DNA from: Verrucomicrobiia bacterium
Lineage (GTDB): Bacteria; Verrucomicrobiota; Verrucomicrobiia; Verrucomicrobiales; DEV007
Direction of reading: 5' to 3'
Length of the DNA stretch: 64,000 nt
NCBI GenBank assembly: GCA_030427505.1
Contig: JAUICH010000022.1
Coordinates: forward strand, 48,293-112,292
In this document: positions 36,095 to 44,701 of the stretch, one piece after another
Position numbering within the stretch: position 1 is the first letter of the stretch
How the letters are laid out: each line of letters opens with the position of its first letter
Notes under the pieces: model-generated
Told to the model about the DNA's origin: nothing
Databases searched by the model: none
What the model saw: the letters and a program-made list of their open reading frames with translations, nothing else
Program-made: the position numbers and the translations under genes

Positions 36095-37510
36095 TCAGCT
36101 TTCAGCCCCACTCGATACAGCATCGGGCTCCACCGCGTCCATCTCCGTCGCCACCACTCCTTTCTCCCGCCCAATCCGCCACCAGCCCCAGGCGATGGCG
36201 AAGAGCGCGGCACTCCAGGTGACGAAGCAGACGCCCCACCACACCCCCCAGGTGCCCCAGCCCAGGGTGAAGGCGAGCAGATGAATGACAATCAGCGGCG
36301 CGGCGACCTGACGGTAAAGACCGATCCACAGACCATAGGCGGGCTTCTTCATGCCTTGCAGGGCAAAGACCGTGACGAATAAAATCGGGTAGGCAGCCAG
36401 GGTGAGCGCGGCGCAGGTCAGGTAGTCCATGCCGTGCTGGACGACGCGGGCGTCCTGCGTAAACAAGCGCATCGCGGGCCCCCGGACCAGCCACACCAGC
36501 AGACCGCCCAGCACCATCAGACCCGCGCCGATCATGGCGTTCAACATCCAGGCTTCGCGGACGCGCCGGGGCAAGCCAGCGCCGTGGCTCTGCCCCACGA
36601 TGCTCAGCACGGCGGCATTCAAGCCGATGGTGGGCAAGAGCACGATCTGCTCGATCCGGGTGGCGATACCGCTGGCGGCGACGGCTTCCTTCCCAAAGTG
36701 CTGCACAAACCACGTCACCACAAAGACGCCCAGCGCGATGGTCAGCATGTTCATCCCGGCGGGAATGGCCTGCCCGGCAATGCGGCGCAACACGGCAAAG
36801 TCCGGCCGAAAGTCAGGAAGCCGCAGACCTGAAAAGTGCTCGTGCCGGCTCACGCTCCGCCACAGCCAGGCGGCGCTACCCGCCTGGATGAGCACCGTCG
36901 CCAGGGCAATGCCGCTCACCCCCAGGGCGGGCAGCCCCAACCAGCCCCACATGAGCATGGGATTCAGCAGCAGATTCGCCAGAAAGCCAAAAATCAGACA
37001 GTTCCGGTAAACCCGAGTCTCCCCCTGGGCATTCAGGGCGGCATTCAGCACCACCGGCAGCACCATGAAAACACCCCCTATCAGGATAACGTTCATGTAA
37101 CCCAGCACGGTGCGCAGGTACTCGCCCTCCGCTCCGAGCAGGCGGAAAAGAGACGGCGCGGCGAGCAGGCCGGCCACCGTCAGGAACGCCGCGGCGCCCA
37201 GCGCGAAGACGATGGACTGCGCAAAGAGCTGGCGCGCATCTTGGGGCCGGCCACTGCCCATGGCATTCGCCATGAGGGCCGTTGAACCCTGGCTGATCCC
37301 GGCAGCGGCGGAAAAGAGAATGAAGAATACGGGAAAGGACAAAGACAGGGCCGCCACTTCCTCCGTGCCCAGCCAACCGGCGCAGAGGGTATCCACCACG
37401 TTATACATCGTGGTAAAAAACATCCCCACGCTCATCGGCGCGGCGATGCGCCAGATGAGCGGAAGCATGGGATCCGTAGTCAGGGAGAGCGGGACGGGAG
37501 TGGACTTCAT
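36095..37510 (-). CDS. MATE-family multidrug efflux transporter
   Basis: A 471-residue inner-membrane antiporter with about twelve hydrophobic segments in two homologous halves. The N-terminus DPMLPLIWRIAAPMSVGMFFTTMYNVVDTLCAGWLG and the second-half NMLTIALGVFVVTWFVQHFGKEAVAASGIATRIEQI are typical of the NorM/DinF-type MATE family, which exports cationic drugs or metabolites against sodium or protons. It begins 15 bases after the DinB-like gene on the same strand, so the two are probably co-transcribed and may be controlled by the divergent HxlR regulator. Confidence 0.92.
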   Translation of the reverse strand: MKSTPVPLSLTTDPMLPLIWRIAAPMSVGMFFTTMYNVVDTLCAGWLGTEEVAALSLSFPVFFILFSAAAGISQGSTALMANAMGSGRPQDARQLFAQSIVFALGAAAFLTVAGLLAAPSLFRLLGAEGEYLRTVLGYMNVILIGGVFMVLPVVLNAALNAQGETRVYRNCLIFGFLANLLLNPMLMWGWLGLPALGVSGIALATVLIQAGSAAWLWRSVSRHEHFSGLRLPDFRPDFAVLRRIAGQAIPAGMNMLTIALGVFVVTWFVQHFGKEAVAASGIATRIEQIVLLPTIGLNAAVLSIVGQSHGAGLPRRVREAWMLNAMIGAGLMVLGGLLVWLVRGPAMRLFTQDARVVQHGMDYLTCAALTLAAYPILFVTVFALQGMKKPAYGLWIGLYRQVAAPLIVIHLLAFTLGWGTWGVWWGVCFVTWSAALFAIAWGWWRIGREKGVVATEMDAVEPDAVSSGAES

Positions 37511-37525
37511 AAAAAAGATCGATGC

Positions 37526-38191
37526 TCAACAGAGCCGGGAGCGGATGGTGTGCAACTGCTTCCGGTGGATGCCCATATGCATGGCGGATAGCGCCAGCCA
37601 GCCAAAGCCGTCCAAAGGTCCAAACCAGGGGTGCGCGTAGCGAACTTCGGTGCGCAGTTCCTCCACCTGACCGGCGGTATCCGGCACCGCGGCGCAGGAG
37701 GCGGCAAATGCGGCCTCCGTCTCCAGCCCAGCCTGGGGCGAAGGCTTCACGGCAGCGGTGCTGGCCGTGCGAGGCGGCACCCACCCTTCGCTGAGTTGAC
37801 GGATGACGTGAGCGAAAACTTCATTCGTGATGCGCAGGTGATCCAGCGTCATCCAGACCGACCAAAAGCGGCTGCTGTCCTCCAGCCCCCGCAGCCGGGG
37901 CACCAGCACGGGCTTGCCTCGCAGTTCTTCCGGGCAACTCGCGACCAAGTCTTGAATCGCCGTCTGTTCTTCCTGAAACGTTTGCAGAAACCGCTCCCGG
38001 GTACCGCGCCGGACGCGCCAGGAAAACAGGCGCCGGGCAATGAACAGTTCCAACGCAGGAAGCCCCGCGCCCGGAGGCTGGAGCTTCACCGGAGGAACAG
38101 GAGCCGTCGCGGAAGCCGGAGCTTTAGACATGGCTGTCGCCGTGGAGGAAACTTCGGGCCCTGGAGTGGATGGGGAAAGATCTGCCTTCAT
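37526..38191 (-). CDS. DinB-like (DUF1569-type) protein
   Basis: A 221-residue protein. After a proline/alanine-rich N-terminal 40 residues there is a four-helix bundle with metal-binding histidines expected of the DinB fold: WMTLDHLRITNEVFAHVI (first histidine) and LSAMHMGIHRKQLHTIRS (two further). DinB-fold proteins bind a divalent metal, and some are thiol transferases; the function here is unknown. The start at 38191 is preferred over an upstream one that would run through the operator region. It sits divergent from the HxlR gene and 15 bases before the MATE gene. Confidence 0.75.
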   Translation of the reverse strand: MKADLSPSTPGPEVSSTATAMSKAPASATAPVPPVKLQPPGAGLPALELFIARRLFSWRVRRGTRERFLQTFQEEQTAIQDLVASCPEELRGKPVLVPRLRGLEDSSRFWSVWMTLDHLRITNEVFAHVIRQLSEGWVPPRTASTAAVKPSPQAGLETEAAFAASCAAVPDTAGQVEELRTEVRYAHPWFGPLDGFGWLALSAMHMGIHRKQLHTIRSRLC

Positions 38192-38212
38192 GCCCGCGAG
38201 CGAACCACTTTT

Positions 38213-38252
38213 ACTTGCATTTTGCAAGTAACAAAACTTTTGAAATGCAAGT
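38213..38252. promoter_or_regulatory. Paired 17-bp operator candidate between DinB-like and HxlR genes
   Basis: ACTTGCA-TTT-TGCAAGT (38213-38229) is a perfect palindrome. A second 17-base copy, ACTTTTGAAATGCAAGT (38236-38252), keeps the ACTT start and TGCAAGT end. The copies are 23 bases apart, in the divergent intergenic region, and are good candidates for HxlR binding. Confidence 0.65.
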
Positions 38253-38298
38253 AAATGGATACAAAATAGGACGTTGGGTTTCACCCAACCTTACCGCC

Positions 38299-38739
38299 AT
38301 GCCGTCCCGCCCTGCACCTTCCTCCAAAAACGAGACCTCTCCCCCAACGGAGACTCGCGGGAAGACCACTGCCAAATCGATCCCCTCCTCCGCTGACAAT
38401 CCCTCGCGCCGTTCCTCCTGCCCGGTGGCCTGCGCGCTGGACATCTTCGGCGACCGCTGGACGTTGCTGGTCATTCGCGATCTCATGCTCGGCCGCGGCC
38501 GGTTCAAAGAGTTTGCGGAATCGCCCGAAGGCATCCCCACCAATATTCTCACCGACCGCCTGAACCGTCTCCAGGAGACCGGCATCGTCCGCCAGGTCCC
38601 CGCGACCGAAGGCGGAAAGCGGAAGGCCTACGCCCTCACCGAAAAAGGCGAATCTCTCCGCCCCCTCCTCAAAGCCCTGCGCGACTGGGGCCTGAAATGG
38701 GAACCCGGCACCGTGGCGGCCATGGTGGATAGAGGTTAG
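38299..38739 (+). CDS. HxlR-family winged-helix transcriptional regulator
   Basis: A 146-residue regulator. After an N-terminal 40-residue serine/proline-rich extension come CPVACALDIFGDRWTLLVIRDLMLGRGRFKEF (with the family cysteine), SPEGIPTNILTDRLNRLQETGIV and RKAYALTEKGESLRPLLKAL, a complete HxlR domain. The ATG at 38299 is chosen over earlier codons that run through the operator palindromes. HxlR proteins often respond to redox or electrophile stress and control the divergent gene, here the DinB-like/MATE pair. Confidence 0.88.
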   Translation: MPSRPAPSSKNETSPPTETRGKTTAKSIPSSADNPSRRSSCPVACALDIFGDRWTLLVIRDLMLGRGRFKEFAESPEGIPTNILTDRLNRLQETGIVRQVPATEGGKRKAYALTEKGESLRPLLKALRDWGLKWEPGTVAAMVDRG

Positions 38740-38742
38740 TTC

Positions 38743-39013
38743 GAATGGCACCCGGATAGGCGTGGTGACCGGCTCTGTTGCGGGATCCAATTGCGATGCC
38801 ACTGCCGGCCAGGTATCGCGTGGCCTTCTCCCCGGATGTGCGCCCCAAAATTATCCCGCGCCGAGCCTGGCTGATCATACTCGCCAGGAATGAACGCCAA
38901 GAGCCGTTCGCACCTCCGGCCCTGAGACCCCGGTTAAGCGATTTCATCGGGGAACTGTCAGTGCCAGCCGCCACCGTTGGAGGGCTCGACTTGACCGGTC
39001 AGCGCGCTTTACC
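38743..39013. mobile_element. Dispersed repeat with imperfect terminal inverted repeats (MITE-like)
   Basis: The left end (38743-38773) and right end (about 38984-39013, read in reverse) match at about 21 of 30 positions, both ending in GACCGG inward. The right part, about 38918-39010, is nearly identical in reverse complement to 63841-63937. There is no coding capacity. The shared sequence in two unlinked places and the terminal inverted repeats point to a non-autonomous element. Confidence 0.65.
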
Positions 39014-39098
39014 AAGTGACTTTCAGGTTCGTTCTTTCCATGCCGCCGAAATAGCGCTTGTCTGGCGCGGGAACATTCCTGTTCGAAGCCCTCTTACC

Positions 39099-39803
39099 AT
39101 GGAAGAGACGCTCAGCCACACCTACCGATGCCTCTGTGGCGGAGGCATGCGTACGGACGAATTCACCGCCGGCAGGCTTGCCCATTGCTCGCGGTGTGAC
39201 GACTTTGTGATCGTGCCCCGGCGGCGGGGCGATCTCGCCAAGAAACCCGGCTTCAGCCTCCGTCCATCCCGGCTGACCTTGGACCTCGCCCGGCCAGTAC
39301 AATGGCGGGATGTCCATGCCGTTCGCGCGGACAAACGAAACTACGACTTTGAGATCTCCGCCCCCGCCACCGAGAAACAAACCAAAAAGTACGTCAAACA
39401 GTCTTCGTATCCATCGGGATTGAAAAAGCTCAATCATCTCCTCTATCGCGCGGCAAGGGTAGAGGACGGATTCTGTGTTGGGGTGGTCTATGTCACCTTC
39501 TCCATTCGCTACTACTGCGCTGACCTCGGTTTCATGATTCATCGAGATCATCAGGGAAACGGATACGGAACGGAAGCGGTCTCCGCGATCTGCGACTTTC
39601 TTCTGTGTGACTTGGGAGTCGAGAAGGTCACGTCCATGTGCGATTCGAAGAACCGCGCCTGCCGTTCCCTGCTGGAACGCGTCGGCTTTACGCAAGAGGG
39701 ACTCCTAAAGCGGTTTTACCACCATCCTCAGCGAGGGTGGATAGATTCCCCCTACTATGCGCTGTTTCGCGAGAACCGTTTCCGGGCGAAACCCGCCCAG
39801 TAG
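39099..39803 (+). CDS. Zinc-ribbon plus GNAT acetyltransferase fusion
   Basis: A 234-residue protein from ATG 39099. Residues 1-45 carry two cysteine pairs, CLCGG and CSRCDD, consistent with a small zinc ribbon. A GNAT domain follows from about residue 65: a RAARVEDGFCVGVVYVTFS strand pair, the acetyl-CoA loop DHQGNGYGTEAV and VTSMCDSKNRACRSLLERVGF, then the C-terminal LKRFYHHPQRGWIDSPYYAL typical of RimJ/RimL-type members. The family acetylates protein N-termini, antibiotics or small amines. The longer upstream frame runs through the mobile repeat and is rejected. Confidence 0.8.
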   Translation: MEETLSHTYRCLCGGGMRTDEFTAGRLAHCSRCDDFVIVPRRRGDLAKKPGFSLRPSRLTLDLARPVQWRDVHAVRADKRNYDFEISAPATEKQTKKYVKQSSYPSGLKKLNHLLYRAARVEDGFCVGVVYVTFSIRYYCADLGFMIHRDHQGNGYGTEAVSAICDFLLCDLGVEKVTSMCDSKNRACRSLLERVGFTQEGLLKRFYHHPQRGWIDSPYYALFRENRFRAKPAQ

Positions 39804-39845
39804 TCCGTCAACTTTGAGGTGAGAGGTGATTGGCGAGGATTTTTA

Positions 39846-39915
39846 GCCGGGGACAAGGCGCGATGAAGGAGGCTATGTGATTCATATGCGGCTGAAGAGT
39901 AACGAAGGCCCCGGC
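39846..39915 (+). repeat. Nested stem-loop element
   Basis: GCCGGGG (39846-39852) and CCCCGGC (39909-39915) form a perfect outer stem. Inside lies a CTATGTG-ATT-CATATG palindrome with G-T pairs (about 39873-39888). The spacing, and motifs such as ACAAGGCGCGATGAAGGAGG, recall small dispersed structured repeats seen in several bacterial phyla; no second copy is in this window. Confidence 0.4.
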
Positions 39916-40018
39916 GACGGCGGGGAGAGAGGCGTTTCTCTCAAAAAAGAAGTGAACCCTGTGTGCGCGACCTGAAAGTCTGTGCTAGTATCCGGGCCCA
40001 CCTTCTTATCATCAAGGG

Positions 40019-40381
40019 ATGACGCAGGCACTTTGTTTGAATTGCGGCGCAGTCAAATGGGGCGCCTTAAACCCCTGCCCTAAGTGCGAAGCCGGATCGA
40101 CCGGGAACATCCCGCTCGATATTGCCTTCAGCGATCATTACATGTCTCACGAGACGATCTTGAACTTCGGGGCGGTTCTCTCGGAGTTAACATCCTTTAC
40201 AAACGACCGAACGCTCGCGGCCGCTGCCTTTCTCGAATATGTTTCTCGGGAACACCCGGAGATTCTCACCGTTGAGTATCCTCAAACAACCATCGCCCGG
40301 CTGGAACCGCTCTTACGACAGGTGACCGTCAAACGTTTCGAGGTGAAAGAGGGCTATAGCCTTACTAACGAACCTGACTGA
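40019..40381 (+). CDS. Hypothetical protein with N-terminal zinc ribbon
   Basis: A 120-residue protein starting at ATG 40019 with GGG upstream. Two CxxC pairs (CLNCGAVKWGALNPCPKC, residues 6-23) make a compact zinc ribbon. The rest is a mixed alpha/beta stretch with a short conserved-looking SDHYMSHETILNFG. The composition fits a real gene, but the family is not recognised. It converges with the FAD oxidoreductase gene. Confidence 0.65.
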   Translation: MTQALCLNCGAVKWGALNPCPKCEAGSTGNIPLDIAFSDHYMSHETILNFGAVLSELTSFTNDRTLAAAAFLEYVSREHPEILTVEYPQTTIARLEPLLRQVTVKRFEVKEGYSLTNEPD

Positions 40382-40424
40382 ATAGGTTTCCTGACATTTT
40401 ACTCACTCGCGAGCCATCCCTCTC

Positions 40425-42050
40425 TCACTCGGCCCCGGCCGGCAGATCCACCGTCACCCCATCCCCACGCAGCTTCTCCCGCAAGGGCAGGACCGGCACT
40501 TCCTGCACAGGCCTTCCCTCCTCCACCGCCAAGGCCGCCGCCGTGCCCGCCGCCTGACCGGTTAAGACCCAGGACGGCTCCACCCGCAGGGAGTTGAAGG
40601 CCACCCGGGAGGCGCTCATGCACACGGGTACGAGCAGATTTTCGCACTCTTCACCCTTTGGCAGCAGGGCAGAGTAGGGAATCTGGTAGAGCGGAGGCTC
40701 CACCAGAAAGCCCCCTTCGTTCACCACCTCTTTCCCATCCGGCGTGGCCAGGCGTTGCACAACATGGGAGTCCACCGGAAACGAACCCAGCGCAATGGCA
40801 TCCGGCTTCGCGGTTTCCTCAAAGAGATCGTGCTGCGTCATCACGCGGCCACCCACCAGGCGCCGCCCTTCGCGAATGTAAACATCCCAGGGCCAGTGTC
40901 CGTTCTCCGCGAACTCATCGCGCGGCAGCCCCCACTCCAGGAACGCCTCCCGCTGTTTCTTCGGTACCGCCGGGTCGTGCTGCAAGAACCAAAGCAAGCG
41001 GTGAGTGTAGCCCCGGTGGGCTTCCCAAATCTGGCGGCGCATTTCGGCTGAGCCCTCTGGGTAGGCATCACCGCCACCCACCAGCCCCCAATGCAGAAGC
41101 AGTGGCACCCCATCGTTGATCTTGGCTTTCCGGTTAGGCACATTGCTCCGCAGGCCAAAAGGCACCCGGCCCAGCTGTTTGATCTCGCGCCTCAGCAGTT
41201 CGAACTCGGCGGGATCATAGCCCTCAGGCTCATCCAGGGAGAGACGGTTTGCCGGATCGTTTGTCAGACAGGCATATAGATTGAAACACTGCAAATGCGC
41301 GTCTCCCGCGCCTTCAGTTACTTCAGTGGTCAGACCAGACACATGAGGCGCCAGCGTCTCCCCGTCCCCAGCCAAGCCACTGACCGGACTGCGGTGGATG
41401 TCTTCCACGATCTTCCCTGGCGGATTCTCCAGCTTCAGCACCACGCCCGCCAGCGACTCATCATACTGGGAACGCGGCTCCCGTCCCACCGTCCACTCAC
41501 ACCCGGCCATGGCCAGCAGATCTCCCGTGTAGGTCGCATCGACAAACACCTGGGCCAAAATCTCGCGGCCATCCTCCGCCACCAGGCGGGAGAGGCGCCG
41601 GTCCGCCTTCGCCACCTCTTTCAGGCGGAAGCCTTTCATCACCACCACCCCTTCACCCGCCAACCAATCGTCGAACACCTGCTCGATCACTCGCGGCTCC
41701 GGCGTGGAAACTTTCTTCCCATACCGTTCCGCCACCCGCGTTTCCAGTTCCGTCCACAGTCCCCCCAGGGATTCGGGCTTCATTCGGTTTTGCTCTCCAA
41801 AGCCCAGCGTTTCCGACATCCTGCCGCCCACGTGCTCCAGTGCCTCCACCAGCACCACCTTTTCAGTTCCCGTCCGCCGGGCTGAAATCGCGGCCGCGAT
41901 GCCCGCGGGCGATCCTCCCACCACGCAGACCTCCACCGGCGCGGCTTTTTCCGCGAAACCGGCGCCGGGCCAAGATGAAACGACCCACAACAGTAGAACG
42001 CAGATGAGCCGATGTGTCATTCGTATCAAGTTTCGTCGATACGGCTTCAT
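40425..42050 (-). CDS. Secreted FAD-dependent oxidoreductase
   Basis: A 541-residue exported flavoprotein. A signal peptide (LICVLLLWVVSSWPGAGFA) is followed by the dinucleotide-binding motif VEVCVVGGSPAGIAAAISARR. Later FAD_oxidored (PF12831-like) landmarks are VDATYTGDLLAMAGCEWTVGRE, a GLRSNVP-type linker and the C-terminal GQAAGTAAALAVE. These proteins occur in Planctomycetota and Verrucomicrobiota next to glycan-degrading genes; the substrate is unknown. The start is ATG 42050, with ATG 42020 as an alternative; both keep the signal. The sulfatase gene ends 35 bases upstream, so the pair is probably one transcript. Confidence 0.85.
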   Translation of the reverse strand: MKPYRRNLIRMTHRLICVLLLWVVSSWPGAGFAEKAAPVEVCVVGGSPAGIAAAISARRTGTEKVVLVEALEHVGGRMSETLGFGEQNRMKPESLGGLWTELETRVAERYGKKVSTPEPRVIEQVFDDWLAGEGVVVMKGFRLKEVAKADRRLSRLVAEDGREILAQVFVDATYTGDLLAMAGCEWTVGREPRSQYDESLAGVVLKLENPPGKIVEDIHRSPVSGLAGDGETLAPHVSGLTTEVTEGAGDAHLQCFNLYACLTNDPANRLSLDEPEGYDPAEFELLRREIKQLGRVPFGLRSNVPNRKAKINDGVPLLLHWGLVGGGDAYPEGSAEMRRQIWEAHRGYTHRLLWFLQHDPAVPKKQREAFLEWGLPRDEFAENGHWPWDVYIREGRRLVGGRVMTQHDLFEETAKPDAIALGSFPVDSHVVQRLATPDGKEVVNEGGFLVEPPLYQIPYSALLPKGEECENLLVPVCMSASRVAFNSLRVEPSWVLTGQAAGTAAALAVEEGRPVQEVPVLPLREKLRGDGVTVDLPAGAE

Positions 42051-42085
42051 TCCGGACTTACCATTTTGCCTCTCCCGCTTGAAAC

Positions 42086-43498
42086 TTACTGCTCCGGCGC
42101 CGGGCGCATCGCTGGTTGTTTCCACTGCTTCAACGCGGCTTCCACATCCGCCTGGGTGGGCTGAAACGCCGGGTCCAGGGGAGCGTCCGAGCTCAGGGGT
42201 TGCCCATCTTCCAGCGTTTCCTGCCATTCTTTCATCAACCCCATCAGCCGTTCCACCTGTGGGGCGTGCATGGGATCGTCTGCCAGGTTGGTCATTTCGT
42301 CAGGATCGTTCTCCAGGTCAAAGAGCTGATTCTTATTGATGTGAGGGTAGCGGATCAGCTTCCAGCGTTCGTCCCGCACCGCCCGCATGAACTCCTTGTA
42401 GGCCAGGAACAGCGAATCCCGCACGCCCGCTTGCTCTCCCTTGATCACTGGCGCCAGGGACTTGCCGTCCAGCCCCTCGGGGATGTCCGCTCCCACCAGT
42501 TCACAAACCGTGGGGTAAAGGTCCAGCAGGTATACCAGCGCGTCGCTCTCCCCCTTCGGGATTCCTGGACCTGAAAAGATCAGCGGCGGCTTCATGGCGT
42601 GCTCGTAGAGACTCTGCTTCCCCATCAGCCCGTGGCTCCCCACCGCCAAGCCATGGTCGGAGGAAAACAGGATCAGCGTGTTCTCATACTGGCCGCTCTC
42701 CTTTAGCCGCGCCAACAGCCGGCCAATCTGATAGTCCAACGCGGTGACAGCCCCGTAGTAGTCGTAGAGATGGGTGCGCACCTCATGTTCGGTGCGGGGA
42801 AAGTGAGCCAGCAGCTCGTCCCTGACAAACTGCTCGCCATTGTTGAAAGGGTGCAGCGGCAAGTAGTTGGCCGGCAGATTCATGCCTTCCACGCTGTAGT
42901 CCAGCCGGTACTCCGGGTCCGACACCCGGGGGTCATGCGGCGCTTCAAAGGCCAGGTACATGAAGAAAGGCTTCTCCGCCTTCCGTTGCTCCAGGAACTC
43001 CAGCGCCGCGTCCACGATCTCTTTCCCCGGCTGGCCGGAGCGCCGCGCCGCCTGGTCGTTTTTCAGGTAGCGGGTGTGATCGAACCTCTGGTGAATCTTT
43101 TGCGCGGTATTCCCCTGCTTCCCGTGGTGATAGGTCTCGTAACCCACCGCTTTCAGAGAATCGGGAAAGTTTGGCTTCTCCCCGGACGCATACCGTTCCC
43201 CCTGATTCGCCCAGCGGAAATAAGCCCGCCCGCTCATCAGCATGTTCCGGCTGGGCAGACACACCGCGCCCGCGTTGCTTCCCATGCAGTAGGCATTGTG
43301 AAAGACAAAGCCATTTTCCACCAGCGAATCCATCGCCGGTGTCTGGATCAACTCATTCCCCAGCGCATGGATCGTGTCCGCGCGCTGATCGTCGGTAAAC
43401 AGGAAGAGAACATTGACCGGCTCCGCCGCCCGGGCGGAAAGGGTCACGGAACTAAACAACAAGGCGCTGACAGCCCAGGAGAGGATTTTTTGAGACAT
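42086..43498 (-). CDS. Secreted sulfatase (Cys-type)
   Basis: A 470-residue exported sulfatase. The signal peptide ends near ARAA (residues 22-25). The metal site is NVLFLFTDDQRAD, the formylglycine motif is CLPSRNMLMSG with C80, and LILFSSDHGLAVGSHGLMGK and LIRYPHINKNQLFDL are later landmarks. The SHGLMGKQSLYEHAMKPPL block resembles choline-sulfatase or arylsulfatase-like members acting on organic or polysaccharide sulfate esters. It is the first gene of a pair with the FAD oxidoreductase. It is the third Cys-type sulfatase in the window, and all three lack a local maturase gene. Confidence 0.92.
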   Translation of the reverse strand: MSQKILSWAVSALLFSSVTLSARAAEPVNVLFLFTDDQRADTIHALGNELIQTPAMDSLVENGFVFHNAYCMGSNAGAVCLPSRNMLMSGRAYFRWANQGERYASGEKPNFPDSLKAVGYETYHHGKQGNTAQKIHQRFDHTRYLKNDQAARRSGQPGKEIVDAALEFLEQRKAEKPFFMYLAFEAPHDPRVSDPEYRLDYSVEGMNLPANYLPLHPFNNGEQFVRDELLAHFPRTEHEVRTHLYDYYGAVTALDYQIGRLLARLKESGQYENTLILFSSDHGLAVGSHGLMGKQSLYEHAMKPPLIFSGPGIPKGESDALVYLLDLYPTVCELVGADIPEGLDGKSLAPVIKGEQAGVRDSLFLAYKEFMRAVRDERWKLIRYPHINKNQLFDLENDPDEMTNLADDPMHAPQVERLMGLMKEWQETLEDGQPLSSDAPLDPAFQPTQADVEAALKQWKQPAMRPAPEQ

Positions 43499-43862
43499 GA
43501 CCCGCCCAATAAAAACGGGCCTCGGCCTAAGTCACGCCGGAATGCCATTCGGTCCGGCACGTTATTGCGTCATGCCGGCCCCATTCGCCCTCTACCGGCA
43601 CCCGGCGCACCCTTCCGTTCGCGGGCCCTGACACAAAAGAATCCGCCGGCCCGAGGGACCGGCGGATCTTATTAGACACTCAGTAGTCAACCAGTCAGTC
43701 AATCAGCAGAGAAAAACAGTCGGGAGGCGGGAGATGAGAAAGGACAGCTGAATGGAGGGATTCTGAACGGGATCAAATTGTTAAGCGCTATTCTAAATTA
43801 ACTCTCGCTATTCGCTCGCGTAGTTTGAATTGCGGCAGCGCTTGGAATTCGAAATCAGCCGT
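43499..43862. other. Intergenic region with one hairpin, no gene
   Basis: About 360 bases between the sulfatase start and the MarR gene end. It has the terminator-like hairpin listed below and a stretch of CAGTCAGTCAATCAG-type simple sequence at about 43695. No frame has a domain. Confidence 0.5.
43641..43667 (-). terminator. Likely terminator of MarR transcript
   Basis: ATCCGCCGG (43641-43649) pairs perfectly with CCGGCGGAT (43659-43667) around a 9-base loop. On the minus strand it is followed by TTCTTTTG, a moderate U-tract. It lies about 200 bases past the MarR stop. Confidence 0.6.
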
Positions 43863-44318
43863 TTAGCGGGAAATCAGGAAATCAGCCAACTCTTTGTAAG
43901 ACGCGGCTTGGGCGTCTCCATTGGAGTTGCCTTCTTCGCTCATGGAAGAAGCAATGCTGCGGGCGATCACGTCACGAAGGCGATTGACCAGCTCGATTCC
44001 CTTGCGGGTGATCTGGACCATCACCTTGCGGCGGTCGTCGGCGGCATGAAGGCGTTGCACATAACCAAGTTTCTCAAGCCGATCCACCAGACCCGTCGCC
44101 GCGGCGGTGGAATGCCCCATTTTCTTGGAGATATCCGTCATCGTGAGGTAGTCCTCATTAGCCAGATATCCCAGCAAGAAGAACTGGGCATAGGAAACAT
44201 TTCCTTTGTTGAGCTCCTTGGACAGGTCCAGAAGGAAGGATCGCTGAGTGAACATGATGAAATCAGCGAGCCGGTCCACCTGGGCATCAGCGGTAGGTCT
44301 GTCGTTTACTAACTGCAT
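43863..44318 (-). CDS. MarR-family transcriptional regulator
   Basis: A 151-residue regulator with the MarR plan: dimer helix VDRLADFIMFTQRSFLLDL, winged helix YLTMTDISKKMGHSTAAATGLVDRLEKLGYVQR and wing LHAADDRRKVMVQITRKGIEL. An unusually strong Shine-Dalgarno, AGGAGGG, sits about 9 bases before the ATG. The gene stands alone beside an AT-rich upstream region. The family represses nearby or distant genes and itself, releasing DNA on binding a small molecule or on oxidation. Confidence 0.9.
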   Translation of the reverse strand: MQLVNDRPTADAQVDRLADFIMFTQRSFLLDLSKELNKGNVSYAQFFLLGYLANEDYLTMTDISKKMGHSTAAATGLVDRLEKLGYVQRLHAADDRRKVMVQITRKGIELVNRLRDVIARSIASSMSEEGNSNGDAQAASYKELADFLISR

Positions 44319-44337
44319 GGTATTACCCTCCTGAGTG

Positions 44338-44357
44338 TTCAGAGTAAGTATACTGAA
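44338..44357 (-). promoter_or_regulatory. MarR promoter/operator candidate
   Basis: TTCAG-N10-CTGAA (44338-44357) is an inverted repeat that overlaps a TATACT -10 element (44347-44352, minus strand); a weak TCGGTT lies 16 bases farther upstream. Its position, 20-40 bases before the start codon, suits autorepression. Confidence 0.5.
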
Positions 44358-44701
44358 TGGAATAATTTAACCGAATGCAAGGCACTCGTGCAAGCTTTTA
44401 TTTAAATTTTCCATAATTATCAGAGATGACTAATGTCGGACGCTACTTTGTAATAAACTTTTTACCCTAGATCAAGCCATATTTCGCAGCTTTTAAATTC
44501 TAATCTGCATTTATTGTCAGAAATGCGATTCTTGGGTGATAATTTTTTAATGCCATTGCTAAGCATGAGTCGAGCGTTCTCGCCGAAAAATTTTCGCCTC
44601 TTTTAGTGGCTGCCCGCCTTGGTGACCAGCCTCTTTCGCTCTCCTCCCCTTACGCCCGTCTCGCCGCTCAGATACCGGCTTTTCGCCTGCCCGGTTTCGA
44701 T
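44358..44701. other. AT-rich intergenic region, no gene
   Basis: About 340 bases, markedly richer in A and T than the surroundings. It holds an imperfect palindrome CGAAAAATTTTCG near 44584 and no frame with a domain. It may contain promoters for the MarR gene and a terminator for the downstream end of the 44702-47554 operon. Confidence 0.45.

Noticed and set aside
36007..36291. Upstream extension of the YdeI-like protein
   Set aside because: It overlaps the MATE gene in another frame and is glycine/proline/serine-rich, unlike the family.
38778..39098. Upstream extension of the GNAT protein
   Set aside because: It lies inside the TIR element, and the zinc ribbon begins right after ATG 39099.
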